DNA of 64,000 nucleotides from ATZT02 sp038145175 (GTDB lineage: Bacteria; Actinomycetota; Actinomycetes; S36-B12; UBA5976): positions 124,001-188,000 of the forward strand of contig JAYQPE010000002.1 in the NCBI GenBank assembly GCA_038145175.1, in the 5' to 3' direction. The notes beneath the pieces were generated by a model. The model was not told the origin of the DNA and did not search any database. It was given only the letters and a program-made list of their open reading frames with translations. A program made the position numbers and the translations under genes. This document shows positions 1 through 7,514 of this stretch, one piece after another (position 1 is the stretch's first letter; the number at the start of each line of letters is the position of its first letter).

Positions 1-73
1 TTTGTGCATCCAGGTTTTTTTATTTCTAAATGAAATCTTAAAAATCAGCCTGATAAAAGAAAAGGAAGTCTCA

Positions 74-595
74 ATGGCGAGTGCTGAAAAGTCCTCAGTT
101 ATTGCAGAGATGACGGAAAACTTTCGTAAATCATCTGCGACTGTGATGACCGAGTACCGCGGACTAACCGTGACGCAATTAAAAGAGTTGCGTCGTGCAT
201 TGGGTCCTAACACAACTTACGCAGTTGTAAAAAATACTTTGTCACGTTTGGCTGCAAAAGCTGCTGGAGTTGAAGGACTAGATGAAATGCTTAAAGGCCC
301 AAGCGCCATTGCATTCATCGAGGGAGACGCAGTTGAATCTGCAAAAGGTTTAAAAAACTTTGCTAAAGAAAATCCTGCACTTGTAATTAAAGGTGCATAC
401 ATGGATGGCAAAGTTATGTCTTCCCAAGAAATTCTTCGCCTAGCAGATCTTGAATCAAGAGAAGTACTACTTGCCAAATTGGCGGGTGCCATGAATGCAT
501 CACTTTCACAAGCTGTGTATTTATTTGCCGCACCATTGTCAAAGACCGCAAGAGCACTTGGAGCTTTGCAGCAACAGAAATCACAAGAGAACTAA
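74..595 (+). CDS. rplJ: 50S ribosomal protein L10
   Basis: Ribosomal protein uL10, the stalk base that ties L7/L12 dimers to 23S rRNA. The product is 173 aa. The N-terminal RNA-binding part shows TEYRGLTVTQLKELRRAL and VKNTLSRLAAK; the C-terminal helix that carries L12 ends the protein. ATG 74 is chosen because GGAAG lies about 6 nt upstream and the protein begins MASAEKS; an in-frame extension back to position 2 has no L10-like sequence. rplL follows after 21 nt, the usual stalk operon. A T-run at 13-19 could be the tail of a leader attenuator cut off by the window edge. Confidence 0.97.
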   Translation: MASAEKSSVIAEMTENFRKSSATVMTEYRGLTVTQLKELRRALGPNTTYAVVKNTLSRLAAKAAGVEGLDEMLKGPSAIAFIEGDAVESAKGLKNFAKENPALVIKGAYMDGKVMSSQEILRLADLESREVLLAKLAGAMNASLSQAVYLFAAPLSKTARALGALQQQKSQEN

Positions 596-616
596 ACAAG
601 GAAAAGGAAAACAAAA

Positions 617-1006
617 ATGGCAAAAATAGCAAATGAAGATTTGTTAAGTGCATTCAAAGAAATGACTTTGATTGAACTTGCAGATTTTGTTAAGCAATTC
701 GAAGAAACATTTGGCGTAACAGCAGCAGCACCAGTTGCAGTTGCAGCAGCACCAGCAGCAGGTGGAGCAGGCGCAGATGCAGCAGCATCAGGACAAGATG
801 AATTCGATGTCATCTTGGAAGATGGTGGAGATAAGAAAATCCAAGTTATTAAAGAAGTTCGTACTCTAACAAATCTTGGCTTAAAAGAAGCAAAAGATTT
901 AGTTGAAGGTGCACCAAAGCCAGTACTTGAAAAAGTTAACAAGGAAGCAGCAACCAAAGCTAAAGAACTAATCGAAGCAGCGGGTGGAAAAGTTACTATC
1001 AAGTAA
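617..1006 (+). CDS. rplL: 50S ribosomal protein L7/L12
   Basis: Stalk protein bL12, which recruits and activates translational GTPases. The product is 129 aa with an N-terminal dimerisation region, an Ala/Gly-rich hinge at about residues 35-58 encoded largely by GCA codons, and the globular C-terminal domain with KIQVIKEVRTLTNLGLKEAK and EAAGGKVTIK. The start has GGAAA spacing within the short gap after rplJ. A strong terminator follows at 1022, so the stalk operon ends here and does not visibly read into rpoB as it does in many bacteria. Confidence 0.97.
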   Translation: MAKIANEDLLSAFKEMTLIELADFVKQFEETFGVTAAAPVAVAAAPAAGGAGADAAASGQDEFDVILEDGGDKKIQVIKEVRTLTNLGLKEAKDLVEGAPKPVLEKVNKEAATKAKELIEAAGGKVTIK

Positions 1007-1021
1007 TTGCAAAACTCTTGC

Positions 1022-1064
1022 AAATTCCCCTCACAGATTAAATCTGTGAGGGGAATTTCTTTTA
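1022..1064 (+). terminator. Intrinsic terminator after rplL
   Basis: Perfect inverted repeat, arms 1022-1039 and 1041-1058 (AAATTCCCCTCACAGATT and its complement), followed by TTCTTTT. In RNA the loop would open to a few bases. It closes the rplJL operon. Confidence 0.85.
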
Positions 1065-1122
1065 GACACACTCATTTAAAGTAATGAATTTAAGAAGTAG
1101 TTTTTTAGTTTTGGGTTTATTC

Positions 1123-1138
1123 TTGACCAGATGGTCAA
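1123..1138. promoter_or_regulatory. Operator-like palindrome upstream of the DoxX gene
   Basis: TTGACCA-GA-TGGTCAA is a perfect 7-bp inverted repeat with a 2-bp spacer, 41-56 nt before the DoxX start. Size and symmetry fit a TetR-family operator; a -10-like TATTCT lies just upstream (1118-1123), so a bound repressor would cover the transcription start. The regulator is not encoded nearby. Function is inferred from symmetry and position only. Confidence 0.5.
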
Positions 1139-1178
1139 ATTGAACATCAAAGAAAGATTAGGTTAGGAAGAAAACTAG

Positions 1179-1592
1179 ATGGAAATATTGTTATTAGTTG
1201 GAAGATTATTTTTTGCATTGTTGTTTATCGGTTCAGGAATTGGTCACCTTCGTCAAACAGCAGCAATGGCAGGATATGCAGCATCAAAAGGTGTGCCTGC
1301 AGCTAAAGCATCAACTGTTATTAGTGGATTAATGATTTTGGTTGGTGCAGCATTAATTGCACTTGGTTTCTACGCAGATCTTGGTGCACTACTTATATTC
1401 GTATTCTTAGTTCCAACAGCATTTTTAATGCATACATATTGGAAAGAATCAGATGCGATGACAAAAATGAATGAAATGATTGCATTTAACAAAGACATAG
1501 CACTTGCAGGTGCTGCCCTTGCATTTTTCTACATTTTTGCAAAGCATGGCGAAAGCGTTGGTTTGGTTTTAAGCAACACAACCTTGTTCTAA
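1179..1592 (+). CDS. DoxX-family membrane protein
   Basis: Small integral membrane protein of the DoxX/SURF4-like family, 137 aa with about four hydrophobic segments. The N-terminal LLVGRLFFALLFIGSGIGHL is characteristic of DoxX proteins, which in some bacteria sit in thiol or redox-stress complexes; the substrate is unknown. ATG 1179 is preceded by GGTTAGGAAG as Shine-Dalgarno. The gene stands alone between two intrinsic terminators and behind the 1123-1138 palindrome, so it is probably a separately regulated single-gene unit. The family call is good; the specific role is not known. Confidence 0.85.
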   Translation: MEILLLVGRLFFALLFIGSGIGHLRQTAAMAGYAASKGVPAAKASTVISGLMILVGAALIALGFYADLGALLIFVFLVPTAFLMHTYWKESDAMTKMNEMIAFNKDIALAGAALAFFYIFAKHGESVGLVLSNTTLF

Positions 1593-1610
1593 ATCAACAA
1601 AAACTCCCCC

Positions 1611-1645
1611 AACAGCCCCAAGGTTTTCCTTGGGGCTGTTGTTAT
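1611..1645 (+). terminator. Intrinsic terminator after the DoxX gene
   Basis: AACAGCCCCAAGG (1611-1623), loop TTTT, CCTTGGGGCTGTT (1628-1640), then GTTATTT. A 13-bp perfect stem followed by a T-rich tract. Confidence 0.85.
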
Positions 1646-1797
1646 TTGTGGGACTTAAGTTCAAAATTTCACTATATATCTACCTAATTAGTGGCAAAAA
1701 TTTATTGATTTGTTTCACGAAAAGTGTAGAAAAACTTTCTATAAAGTGGCATTCTTACAGGTGGGTAAACCTACCCAAAACCATATGGAGGTTCGCT

Positions 1798-2931
1798 GTG
1801 CGAATTAGTCGTCGCTCAGGTCTTCTTGTTTCTGGTATCGCAACAGCACTAGCAGCATCAGTGATGTTGGCACCAGTTCAAGCAGCCGATAGCAGTACCG
1901 CAACTTCTCTTGCAGACTTTGGTGGTCTTGCAGGATTAGAAGCAAAATGTAAAGCAGAAGGTCAATTAAACACAATTGCTTTGCCTCGCGACTGGGCAAA
2001 CTATGGTGAAGTAATTGATACTTTCTTAAGAAAATATCCTTGGCTGAATTTAGATAGCCAAAATCCAGAAGGATCAAGTGCGCAAGAACTTGCAGCTGTT
2101 CGTCAGCTTAAAGGTTCTAACCGTGCTCCAGATGTTTTGGATGTCGGTTTAGCATTCGCAGTTGCTGGTGCAGCTGAAGGTTTGTTCGCACCTTATAAAG
2201 TTGCAACTTGGAAAGATATTCCATCAGGTGCTAAAGAAAAATCTGGTTTATATTACGCAGATTACGGCGGTGTAATCGCAATAGGTTATGACGCTAAAAA
2301 AGTTAAAGTTGCACCAAAATCAATTAAAGATCTTGGAAACGCAAGATACAAAAACCAAGTTGCATTAAACGGTAACCCAACATCAGCCGGTGCTGCTTTG
2401 GGTGCAATGTTTGCTATTTCAGTTGCAGCAAGTGGTGGCGAAAAAGGTCTAAATAACATGAAGTCTGGTGTTGATTTAGTTAAATCTTGGAAGAAAGCTG
2501 GAACATTTTTGCCTGTCCAAGCTTCAAGTGCCACAGTTGCAAATGGTCAAACTCCAATCACTCTTGACTGGGATTACTTACAAGATAAGTACGCCAAATC
2601 AAGTAGCAAAGTTAAATGGAAAAAAGTAATTCCAACTGATGCTGCAATTGGTGGTTTCTACCAACAAGCAATTAATAAGACTGCACCAAACCCAGCATGT
2701 GCTCGTTTATGGATGGAATATCTATATAGCGATCAAGGCCAAAACTTATGGCTAGCTGGTGGAGCACGTCCAATTAGATTAGTTGCAATGCAAAAGGCAG
2801 GAACTGTAAATAAGAAATTCTTTGCAAACCTACCTAAATTGCCTGCAGGCACCAAGGTGCTTTACCCAACAGTTGCACAGCAAACAAAAGCTCGTGGAGT
2901 GTTGGCAAAGCAATGGGGCAAACTCAACTAA
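1798..2931 (+). CDS. ABC transporter periplasmic-type substrate-binding protein
   Basis: Extracellular solute-binding protein of the family-1 type (iron, thiamine, 2-aminoethylphosphonate and similar importers), 377 aa. GTG 1798 is chosen: TATGGAGG sits just upstream and the product then begins MRISRRSGLLVSGIATALAA, a signal peptide ending near AQA-AD. A longer frame from 1630 has no signal peptide and runs into the previous terminator. Body motifs include RAPDVLDVGLAFA and NPTSAGAALGA. It heads an operon of two permeases, an ATPase and a metallophosphoesterase, suggesting uptake of a phosphate ester or phosphonate, but the ligand cannot be read from sequence. Possible operator palindromes lie at 1727-1741 and 1762-1777. 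Confidence 0.88.
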   Translation: MRISRRSGLLVSGIATALAASVMLAPVQAADSSTATSLADFGGLAGLEAKCKAEGQLNTIALPRDWANYGEVIDTFLRKYPWLNLDSQNPEGSSAQELAAVRQLKGSNRAPDVLDVGLAFAVAGAAEGLFAPYKVATWKDIPSGAKEKSGLYYADYGGVIAIGYDAKKVKVAPKSIKDLGNARYKNQVALNGNPTSAGAALGAMFAISVAASGGEKGLNNMKSGVDLVKSWKKAGTFLPVQASSATVANGQTPITLDWDYLQDKYAKSSSKVKWKKVIPTDAAIGGFYQQAINKTAPNPACARLWMEYLYSDQGQNLWLAGGARPIRLVAMQKAGTVNKKFFANLPKLPAGTKVLYPTVAQQTKARGVLAKQWGKLN

Positions 2932-2948
2932 TTGAGAGAAATTAATTA

Positions 2949-3881
2949 GTGGCTGAAATTACTCAGTCGCAAAACGTAGTCGCCGCCCAAAAAATGGGCG
3001 GCGACAAACGTTATCAGCGACAAAATTATGAGTTAAGTAAAAAAATATTTTATTAAAGTGGTTTTATTGCTTTTTTTATTTTTACAATTATTTTCATTGG
3101 ACTTCCTACTAGTTCAGTTGTAGTAAATGCTTTCAGGGGAAATTCGGGTGAATGGACTTTTGAAAACTTAAGAGTTGCATTTGGTGATGTATATTTCACA
3201 AGTTTAATTGGAAGTTTGCAGTTAGGTTTTACTTCTGCATTAACAGGTTCTGTAATTGGACTTGCCATTGCGTATGCCGTAGCAATTAGTGGCAGAAAGA
3301 AATTACAAAGAATTGTTTCAACCGCTAGTGGGGTTTTTGCAAACACTGGTGGCGTGCCACTAGCTTTCTTTTTCATAGCAGCAATTGGTAATTATGGTTT
3401 AGTTACTATTTTCCTACAACGACTGGGCATTGATATTTATGCTGGAAATTTCACACTTTTTGGTTTTAGTGGATTAATTATTGTTTATTTGTATTTCCAA
3501 ATTCCATTAATGATCATTGTTACTTATCCTGCGATTGAGGGAATCAAAAATGAGTGGAGAGAAGCTGCTGTTAATTTAGGTGCTTCAAAAATGATGTACT
3601 GGAGATATATTGGAATTCCAATTTTAACTCCAGCATTTACGGGTGCTTATTTACTTTTATTTGCAAATGCTTTCGCCGCTTATGCCACAGCAAATGTTTT
3701 GACTAGTGGAACTTTGCCACTATTACCAATTCAAATTGGTTCACTAGTTAATGGAAACGTTGTCGCCGATCAAATGAATGTTGGAATGGCAATGGGATTA
3801 GAAATGATTATTGTAGTTTCAATAACAATGGGTGGATACATTTTCTTAGATAGAAAAACATCGAAATGGCGTAAACGATAA
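2949..3881 (+). pseudogene. ABC transporter permease interrupted by an in-frame TAA
   Basis: First membrane permease of the importer. GTG 2949 (GAGAG about 10 nt upstream, 17 nt after the binding-protein gene) opens a frame that reads 35 codons to a TAA at 3054-3056. The same frame then continues without further stops to 3881: a first hydrophobic segment GFIAFFIFTIIFIGLP, conserved-looking loop, then the binding-protein-dependent permease domain with EAAVNLGASKMMYWRYIGIP. Without the stop it would be about 310 aa, a normal size. No ATG, GTG or TTG occurs in frame between the stop and TTG 3216, and starting there would delete the first membrane helix. A TTA(Leu)-to-TAA change, a sequencing error or recoding are possible. 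The stop overlaps the ATG of the next permease by 1 nt. Confidence 0.8.
2979..3005 (+). other. GC-rich hairpin at the start of the permease gene
   Basis: GTCGCCGCCCA (2979-2989), loop AAAAA, TGGGCGGCGAC (2995-3005): a perfect 11-bp stem, about 80% G+C in an AT-rich gene, with no T-run after it. It falls 30 nt inside the permease frame. Hairpins after binding-protein genes often protect that mRNA and lower permease expression; that role is inferred here. Confidence 0.6.
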
Positions 3882-4684
3882 TGGCAAAACAAATCAAAGC
3901 CGGCTCAACCGTTACTCCAAAGCCTGGAGTTGGATTAAATACTTGGTTAATACTCGGGTTTCTATTTTTTGCTGTGCCGATATTTTCTGCAGCACTATTT
4001 TCAGTTCAAGTAGGTGATGGAACTTACACAATTACGGCTTACACCAGAATGCTGCAGGATCCAGGTTTGTCATCTTCTTTATGGCTTTCAACAAAATTAG
4101 TATTTATGACTGTTGCCATAGTTTTGTTTTTAATGGTTCCAACAGTTACTTGGTTACATATTCGTGCACAAAAGGCAAAAAGAATTGTTGAATTTATAAC
4201 AATTTTGCCCTTAATTATTCCACCAGTAGTTACTGCACTTGGTTTATTAGGTTCGATGCCAAGTTTTCTGAAAGATTCACCTTATTTACTTGGCTTTGCT
4301 TACGGAGCACTAACAATGCCTTACACATACAGATCTCTTGATGCAGGTTTAAATGCAATCGAAGTTAAAACTTTGGTTGATGCAGGTAGAGGTTTAGGCG
4401 CAAGTTGGAGACAAGTTTTATCCTCGGTAATTGCACCAAATATTAAATCCGCAATTTTTGGAGCAATATTTTTAGCAGTTGCATTAGTTTTAGGTGAATT
4501 CGTTGTTTCATCACTACTTATCTGGAACACTTTGCCTGTTTGGATGGCACTGGTTGGAATGTCTGATGCAGAAGGTGCGGTTGCAATTTCTGTGATGAGT
4601 TTATTGTTTGTTTGGTTATTACTAATGTTGATGAGTTTGTTAGATAGAAAACGAAAAGTTAAAGTTAACCTAGGAGGCGTTTAA
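3881..4684 (+). CDS. ABC transporter permease (second subunit)
   Basis: Inner-membrane permease, 267 aa with about six hydrophobic segments. The ATPase-contact loop reads VDAGRGLGASWRQVLSSVIAP, the EAA-type motif of binding-protein-dependent permeases (G-A spacing kept, first residues DAG). Translation starts at ATG 3881, which overlaps the stop of the upstream permease frame by 1 nt, so its translation would normally be coupled to that gene. The gene itself is intact. Together with the ATPase it should form the channel of the importer; with the partner permease interrupted the complex may not assemble unless the stop is bypassed. Confidence 0.9.
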   Translation: MAKQIKAGSTVTPKPGVGLNTWLILGFLFFAVPIFSAALFSVQVGDGTYTITAYTRMLQDPGLSSSLWLSTKLVFMTVAIVLFLMVPTVTWLHIRAQKAKRIVEFITILPLIIPPVVTALGLLGSMPSFLKDSPYLLGFAYGALTMPYTYRSLDAGLNAIEVKTLVDAGRGLGASWRQVLSSVIAPNIKSAIFGAIFLAVALVLGEFVVSSLLIWNTLPVWMALVGMSDAEGAVAISVMSLLFVWLLLMLMSLLDRKRKVKVNLGGV

Positions 4685-5752
4685 GTGACTTTTTCACAAA
4701 AAGGAAGTTTAGTTGAATTAAGTAATTTGGTTCGAAGATTTGGTGACGTCACAGCCCTTGATGGTTTGAATTTAACAATCCAACCTGGTGAACTTGTGGC
4801 ACTTCTAGGTCCTTCTGGTTGCGGAAAAACTACTGCACTTCGACTTCTTGCAGGTTTAGATTTAGCTGATGAAGGAAAAGTAATAGTTGATGGACAGGAC
4901 TTAACAAATGTGCCTGCAAATAAAAGAGACATGGGAATGGTTTTTCAAGCCTATTCACTATTTCCTAATATGACTGCAGTTGAAAACGTCGCATTTGGTC
5001 TAAAAGTAAGAGGAGTAGATACCGATAAAAGATTAAAAAAAGCTAATGAACTATTGGAATTAGTTGGATTAACGACTCAAGCAAATAGATTTTCCCACCA
5101 AATGTCAGGTGGTCAGCAACAAAGAGTTGCCTTAGCCAGAGCACTTGCAATCGAACCAAAAGTACTTTTACTTGATGAACCACTTTCTGCTTTAGATGCA
5201 AAAGTTAGAACTCAATTAAGAGATGAAATAAGAAGAATTCAAATTGAAGTTGGTACCACTACTTTGTTTGTGACTCACGATCAAGAAGAAGCTATGGCAA
5301 TGGCTGATCGAGTTGGAGTTATGTCCAATGGAAGATTAGAGCAAATAGATAGACCAAATATTGTTTATTCAAGTCCAACTAGTGCATTTGTTGCTTCTTT
5401 TGTGGGCGCTATGAATCGTTTACCTGCGCAATTAGATTCAAATAAAGTTCACACACTTGGTCAAAGCATTGCTCATGGTGGTGGCGCATCTGGAAATGAT
5501 TTAGTTGCATTAATTCGACCTGAAAGTATTTCAGTAAGTGTGGCAAAAACTAGTGGAGCAAAAACTGGATCAGTATTAGCCCGATCATTTTTAGGCCCTC
5601 AAACTCGTTTAACTATTGTGACTAGTGAATCAAAAACAAATATTCACGTTGATTTACCAAGTTCTGAAGCAGGTCCATTTGCTCCAGGAACTTTAGTAGA
5701 TTTAAAAATTGCAGCACCAACTTTGTTAACTGACTATCGTGTCAAGAACTGA
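4685..5752 (+). CDS. ABC transporter ATP-binding protein
   Basis: Cytoplasmic ATPase that powers the importer, 355 aa. Visible motifs in order: Walker A GPSGCGKTT, Q-loop region MVFQAYSLFPNMTAVENV, signature MSGGQQQRVALARAL, Walker B VLLLDEPLSALD, and H-loop FVTHDQEEAMAMADRVGVM. The C-terminal 110 residues look like a TOBE regulatory domain, as in the FbpC/PotA/UgpC class. GTG 4685 directly follows the stop of the permease and has AGGAGG at 4672-4677. The 3' end overlaps the metallophosphoesterase start by 14 nt, so transporter and hydrolase are made together. Confidence 0.93.
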   Translation: MTFSQKGSLVELSNLVRRFGDVTALDGLNLTIQPGELVALLGPSGCGKTTALRLLAGLDLADEGKVIVDGQDLTNVPANKRDMGMVFQAYSLFPNMTAVENVAFGLKVRGVDTDKRLKKANELLELVGLTTQANRFSHQMSGGQQQRVALARALAIEPKVLLLDEPLSALDAKVRTQLRDEIRRIQIEVGTTTLFVTHDQEEAMAMADRVGVMSNGRLEQIDRPNIVYSSPTSAFVASFVGAMNRLPAQLDSNKVHTLGQSIAHGGGASGNDLVALIRPESISVSVAKTSGAKTGSVLARSFLGPQTRLTIVTSESKTNIHVDLPSSEAGPFAPGTLVDLKIAAPTLLTDYRVKN

Positions 5753-7310
5753 CAAAGTAACAATTGCTCCAGCTAATGCAAATGAATTAGGTTGGAAAGA
5801 ATTAGTTGAACAGCCTGGTGAATCACACATTAACGATTTACCAAAAGGAAAAGTATTAACTGTTTTAGGTCATTTTTCAGATTTACATGTTTGCGATGCA
5901 GAGTCACCATCAAGAATTGAATATTTAGATCGATATTCAGATCCAGATAATCCCATGAGAGATGTAGTGGGTTATATCGGAACATATCGTGCGCAAGAAA
6001 TATTAACCACCCAAGTTTTAGCTTCCATGGTTGATGCAATAAACGATATTGAGAAAGGACCACTAACAAATTCAAAAATTGAAGCCGTGGTTGTTACTGG
6101 AGACATGACAGATAATGCTCAAAAAAATGAAGCTAATTGGTACATCAACACGTTGAATGGTGGAAAAGTAAAACCTGTATCTGGAAATAGAGAAAAATCT
6201 GAATGGGTTGGTTCACTAAACGTTGATTACGATATTTGTTATTGGCACCCAGATGGTGCACCAAATGATAAAGAACTGGACAGACCAATTTCTAAATTTG
6301 GTTTTCCGATTATTAAAGGTTTAGTCGAAAAAGCAAGAAGTGAATTTATTTCAAAAGGATTGAAATTTCCTTGGTTTGCCACTTACGGAAACCATGACCA
6401 ACTTTTACAGGGAACAGTTACTCCAGATGAAGATTTATCAAATTTAACAATTGGAAATAAAAGAATTGTAGGACTTCCTGAAAATTTCGAATCACCAGAA
6501 GTAATAATTCCAGCAGTTGCAGAAGTTGGTCCTGTTAAATATCCTCACACGTATCAGTCACCAAGAGTAGAAATAACTGCAGATCAAGAAAGAGCATTTA
6601 ACACCCCTGGAACATTTGCAAAAGCACATTTAGATTTAGGCGGAAATCCCGATGGCCATGGATTCACAAATGAAAATGTTAAAAATAATACTGCTTACTG
6701 GTTTAAAGATTTAGAAAATGTTCGTCTAATTTCAATGGATACAGTTAATCCATTTGGAGGCTGGCAAGGTTCAATTGATGAAAATCAATTTTCTTGGATT
6801 AAAGAAAAATTAACTGAAGCTAAAGATAAATATTGCATTCTCTTGTCTCATCATCCATCTCCAACCTTAATTAATGGATATGCCCCAACTGGTATGCCAA
6901 GAAGAATATTGAAAGAAGAGCTTTTAGAAGAACTTTATAAACATAATAATTTAATAACTTGGATTGCAGGACATGTTCATCGTCATGCATCTGGAATTCA
7001 TACCAGGTCAGATGGATCAACTTTTTTAGAATTAACTACCGCATCACAAATTGATTGGCCACAACAATCAAGAATTTTGGAATTTGTTAAAGAACAAGGT
7101 CAAATTGCCATTGCTTCCACCGTGATAGATCATGCTGGAGTTTTAGATTGGCAAGAAAAAGAACTTGATTACAAAACAATGGCAGGAATTTCTAGATCTT
7201 TAGCTTTAAATGATTGGCAAAGACGAGATGACTTCAACCCGGTTCTTGCAAGGCATGGTAATAAAGAGGATCGAAACATCATCTGGCGGGTTAGTGACCC
7301 ATTTGCCTAA
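5739..7310 (+). CDS. Calcineurin-like metallophosphoesterase
   Basis: Dimetal phosphoesterase, 523 aa. The family motifs are present with long inserts between them: HFSDLHVCDAE (DxH), VVTGDMTDNAQ (GDxxDN), TYGNHDQ (GNHD), LLSHHPSP and AGHVHRHA (GHxHR). The long inserts recall the PPA1498-type (TIGR03767-like) family, whose members usually carry a Tat signal; none is visible here, so this protein is probably cytoplasmic. GTG 5739 lies inside the ATPase gene and has no clear Shine-Dalgarno, implying translational coupling. Context suggests it releases phosphate from the compound imported by the transporter; the substrate is unknown. Confidence 0.88.
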   Translation: MSRTDKVTIAPANANELGWKELVEQPGESHINDLPKGKVLTVLGHFSDLHVCDAESPSRIEYLDRYSDPDNPMRDVVGYIGTYRAQEILTTQVLASMVDAINDIEKGPLTNSKIEAVVVTGDMTDNAQKNEANWYINTLNGGKVKPVSGNREKSEWVGSLNVDYDICYWHPDGAPNDKELDRPISKFGFPIIKGLVEKARSEFISKGLKFPWFATYGNHDQLLQGTVTPDEDLSNLTIGNKRIVGLPENFESPEVIIPAVAEVGPVKYPHTYQSPRVEITADQERAFNTPGTFAKAHLDLGGNPDGHGFTNENVKNNTAYWFKDLENVRLISMDTVNPFGGWQGSIDENQFSWIKEKLTEAKDKYCILLSHHPSPTLINGYAPTGMPRRILKEELLEELYKHNNLITWIAGHVHRHASGIHTRSDGSTFLELTTASQIDWPQQSRILEFVKEQGQIAIASTVIDHAGVLDWQEKELDYKTMAGISRSLALNDWQRRDDFNPVLARHGNKEDRNIIWRVSDPFA

Positions 7311-7364
7311 TCTGAGGGTTTTGGTCTCAGGCAGATAACAATTTGCCCCACACCTCTCACAAAC

Positions 7365-7393
7365 TTGACGAAAAGGGTAGGTGGGTGTTACAA
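7365..7393 (+). promoter_or_regulatory. Possible promoter upstream of rpoB
   Basis: TTGACG (7365-7370), 17-bp spacer, TTACAA (7388-7393). The -35 is good but the -10 is weak. If real, its transcript passes through the hairpin at 7440 before reaching rpoB. Confidence 0.3.
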
Positions 7394-7439
7394 GGCAGTA
7401 CCCCAAAGGTATGCTTTTATTTTGCATCCATAAAACCAA

Positions 7440-7464
7440 AGCCCGCAAGGGCTCGTTTTGTTTT
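7440..7464 (+). terminator. Terminator or attenuator in the rpoB leader
   Basis: AGCCC-GCAA-GGGCT (7440-7453) followed by CGTTTTGTTTT. A short stem with a GCAA tetraloop and a T-rich tract, 50 nt before rpoB. It could end the transporter operon or act as an attenuator of the rpoBC transcript. Confidence 0.6.
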
Positions 7465-7514
7465 GCGACCAAAAGTTTTTAAGTTTAAGTGTTCTTTAGA
7501 CGAAAGGACGCCAA

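Noticed and set aside
2..73. N-terminal extension of L10 back to position 2
   Set aside because: It has no L10 similarity, and a Shine-Dalgarno with correct spacing precedes ATG 74.
742..790. GCA-rich microsatellite in rplL
   Set aside because: It encodes the normal Ala-rich hinge of L7/L12, with GCA as the preferred Ala codon.
1630..1797. Longer binding-protein frame starting at 1630
   Set aside because: It begins inside the preceding terminator; the GTG at 1798 has TATGGAGG and yields a proper signal peptide.
3054..3056. Stop-codon recoding (selenocysteine, pyrrolysine or reassigned code)
   Set aside because: The codon is TAA, TAA ends many normal genes here, and no insertion element was seen; mutation or sequence error is simpler.
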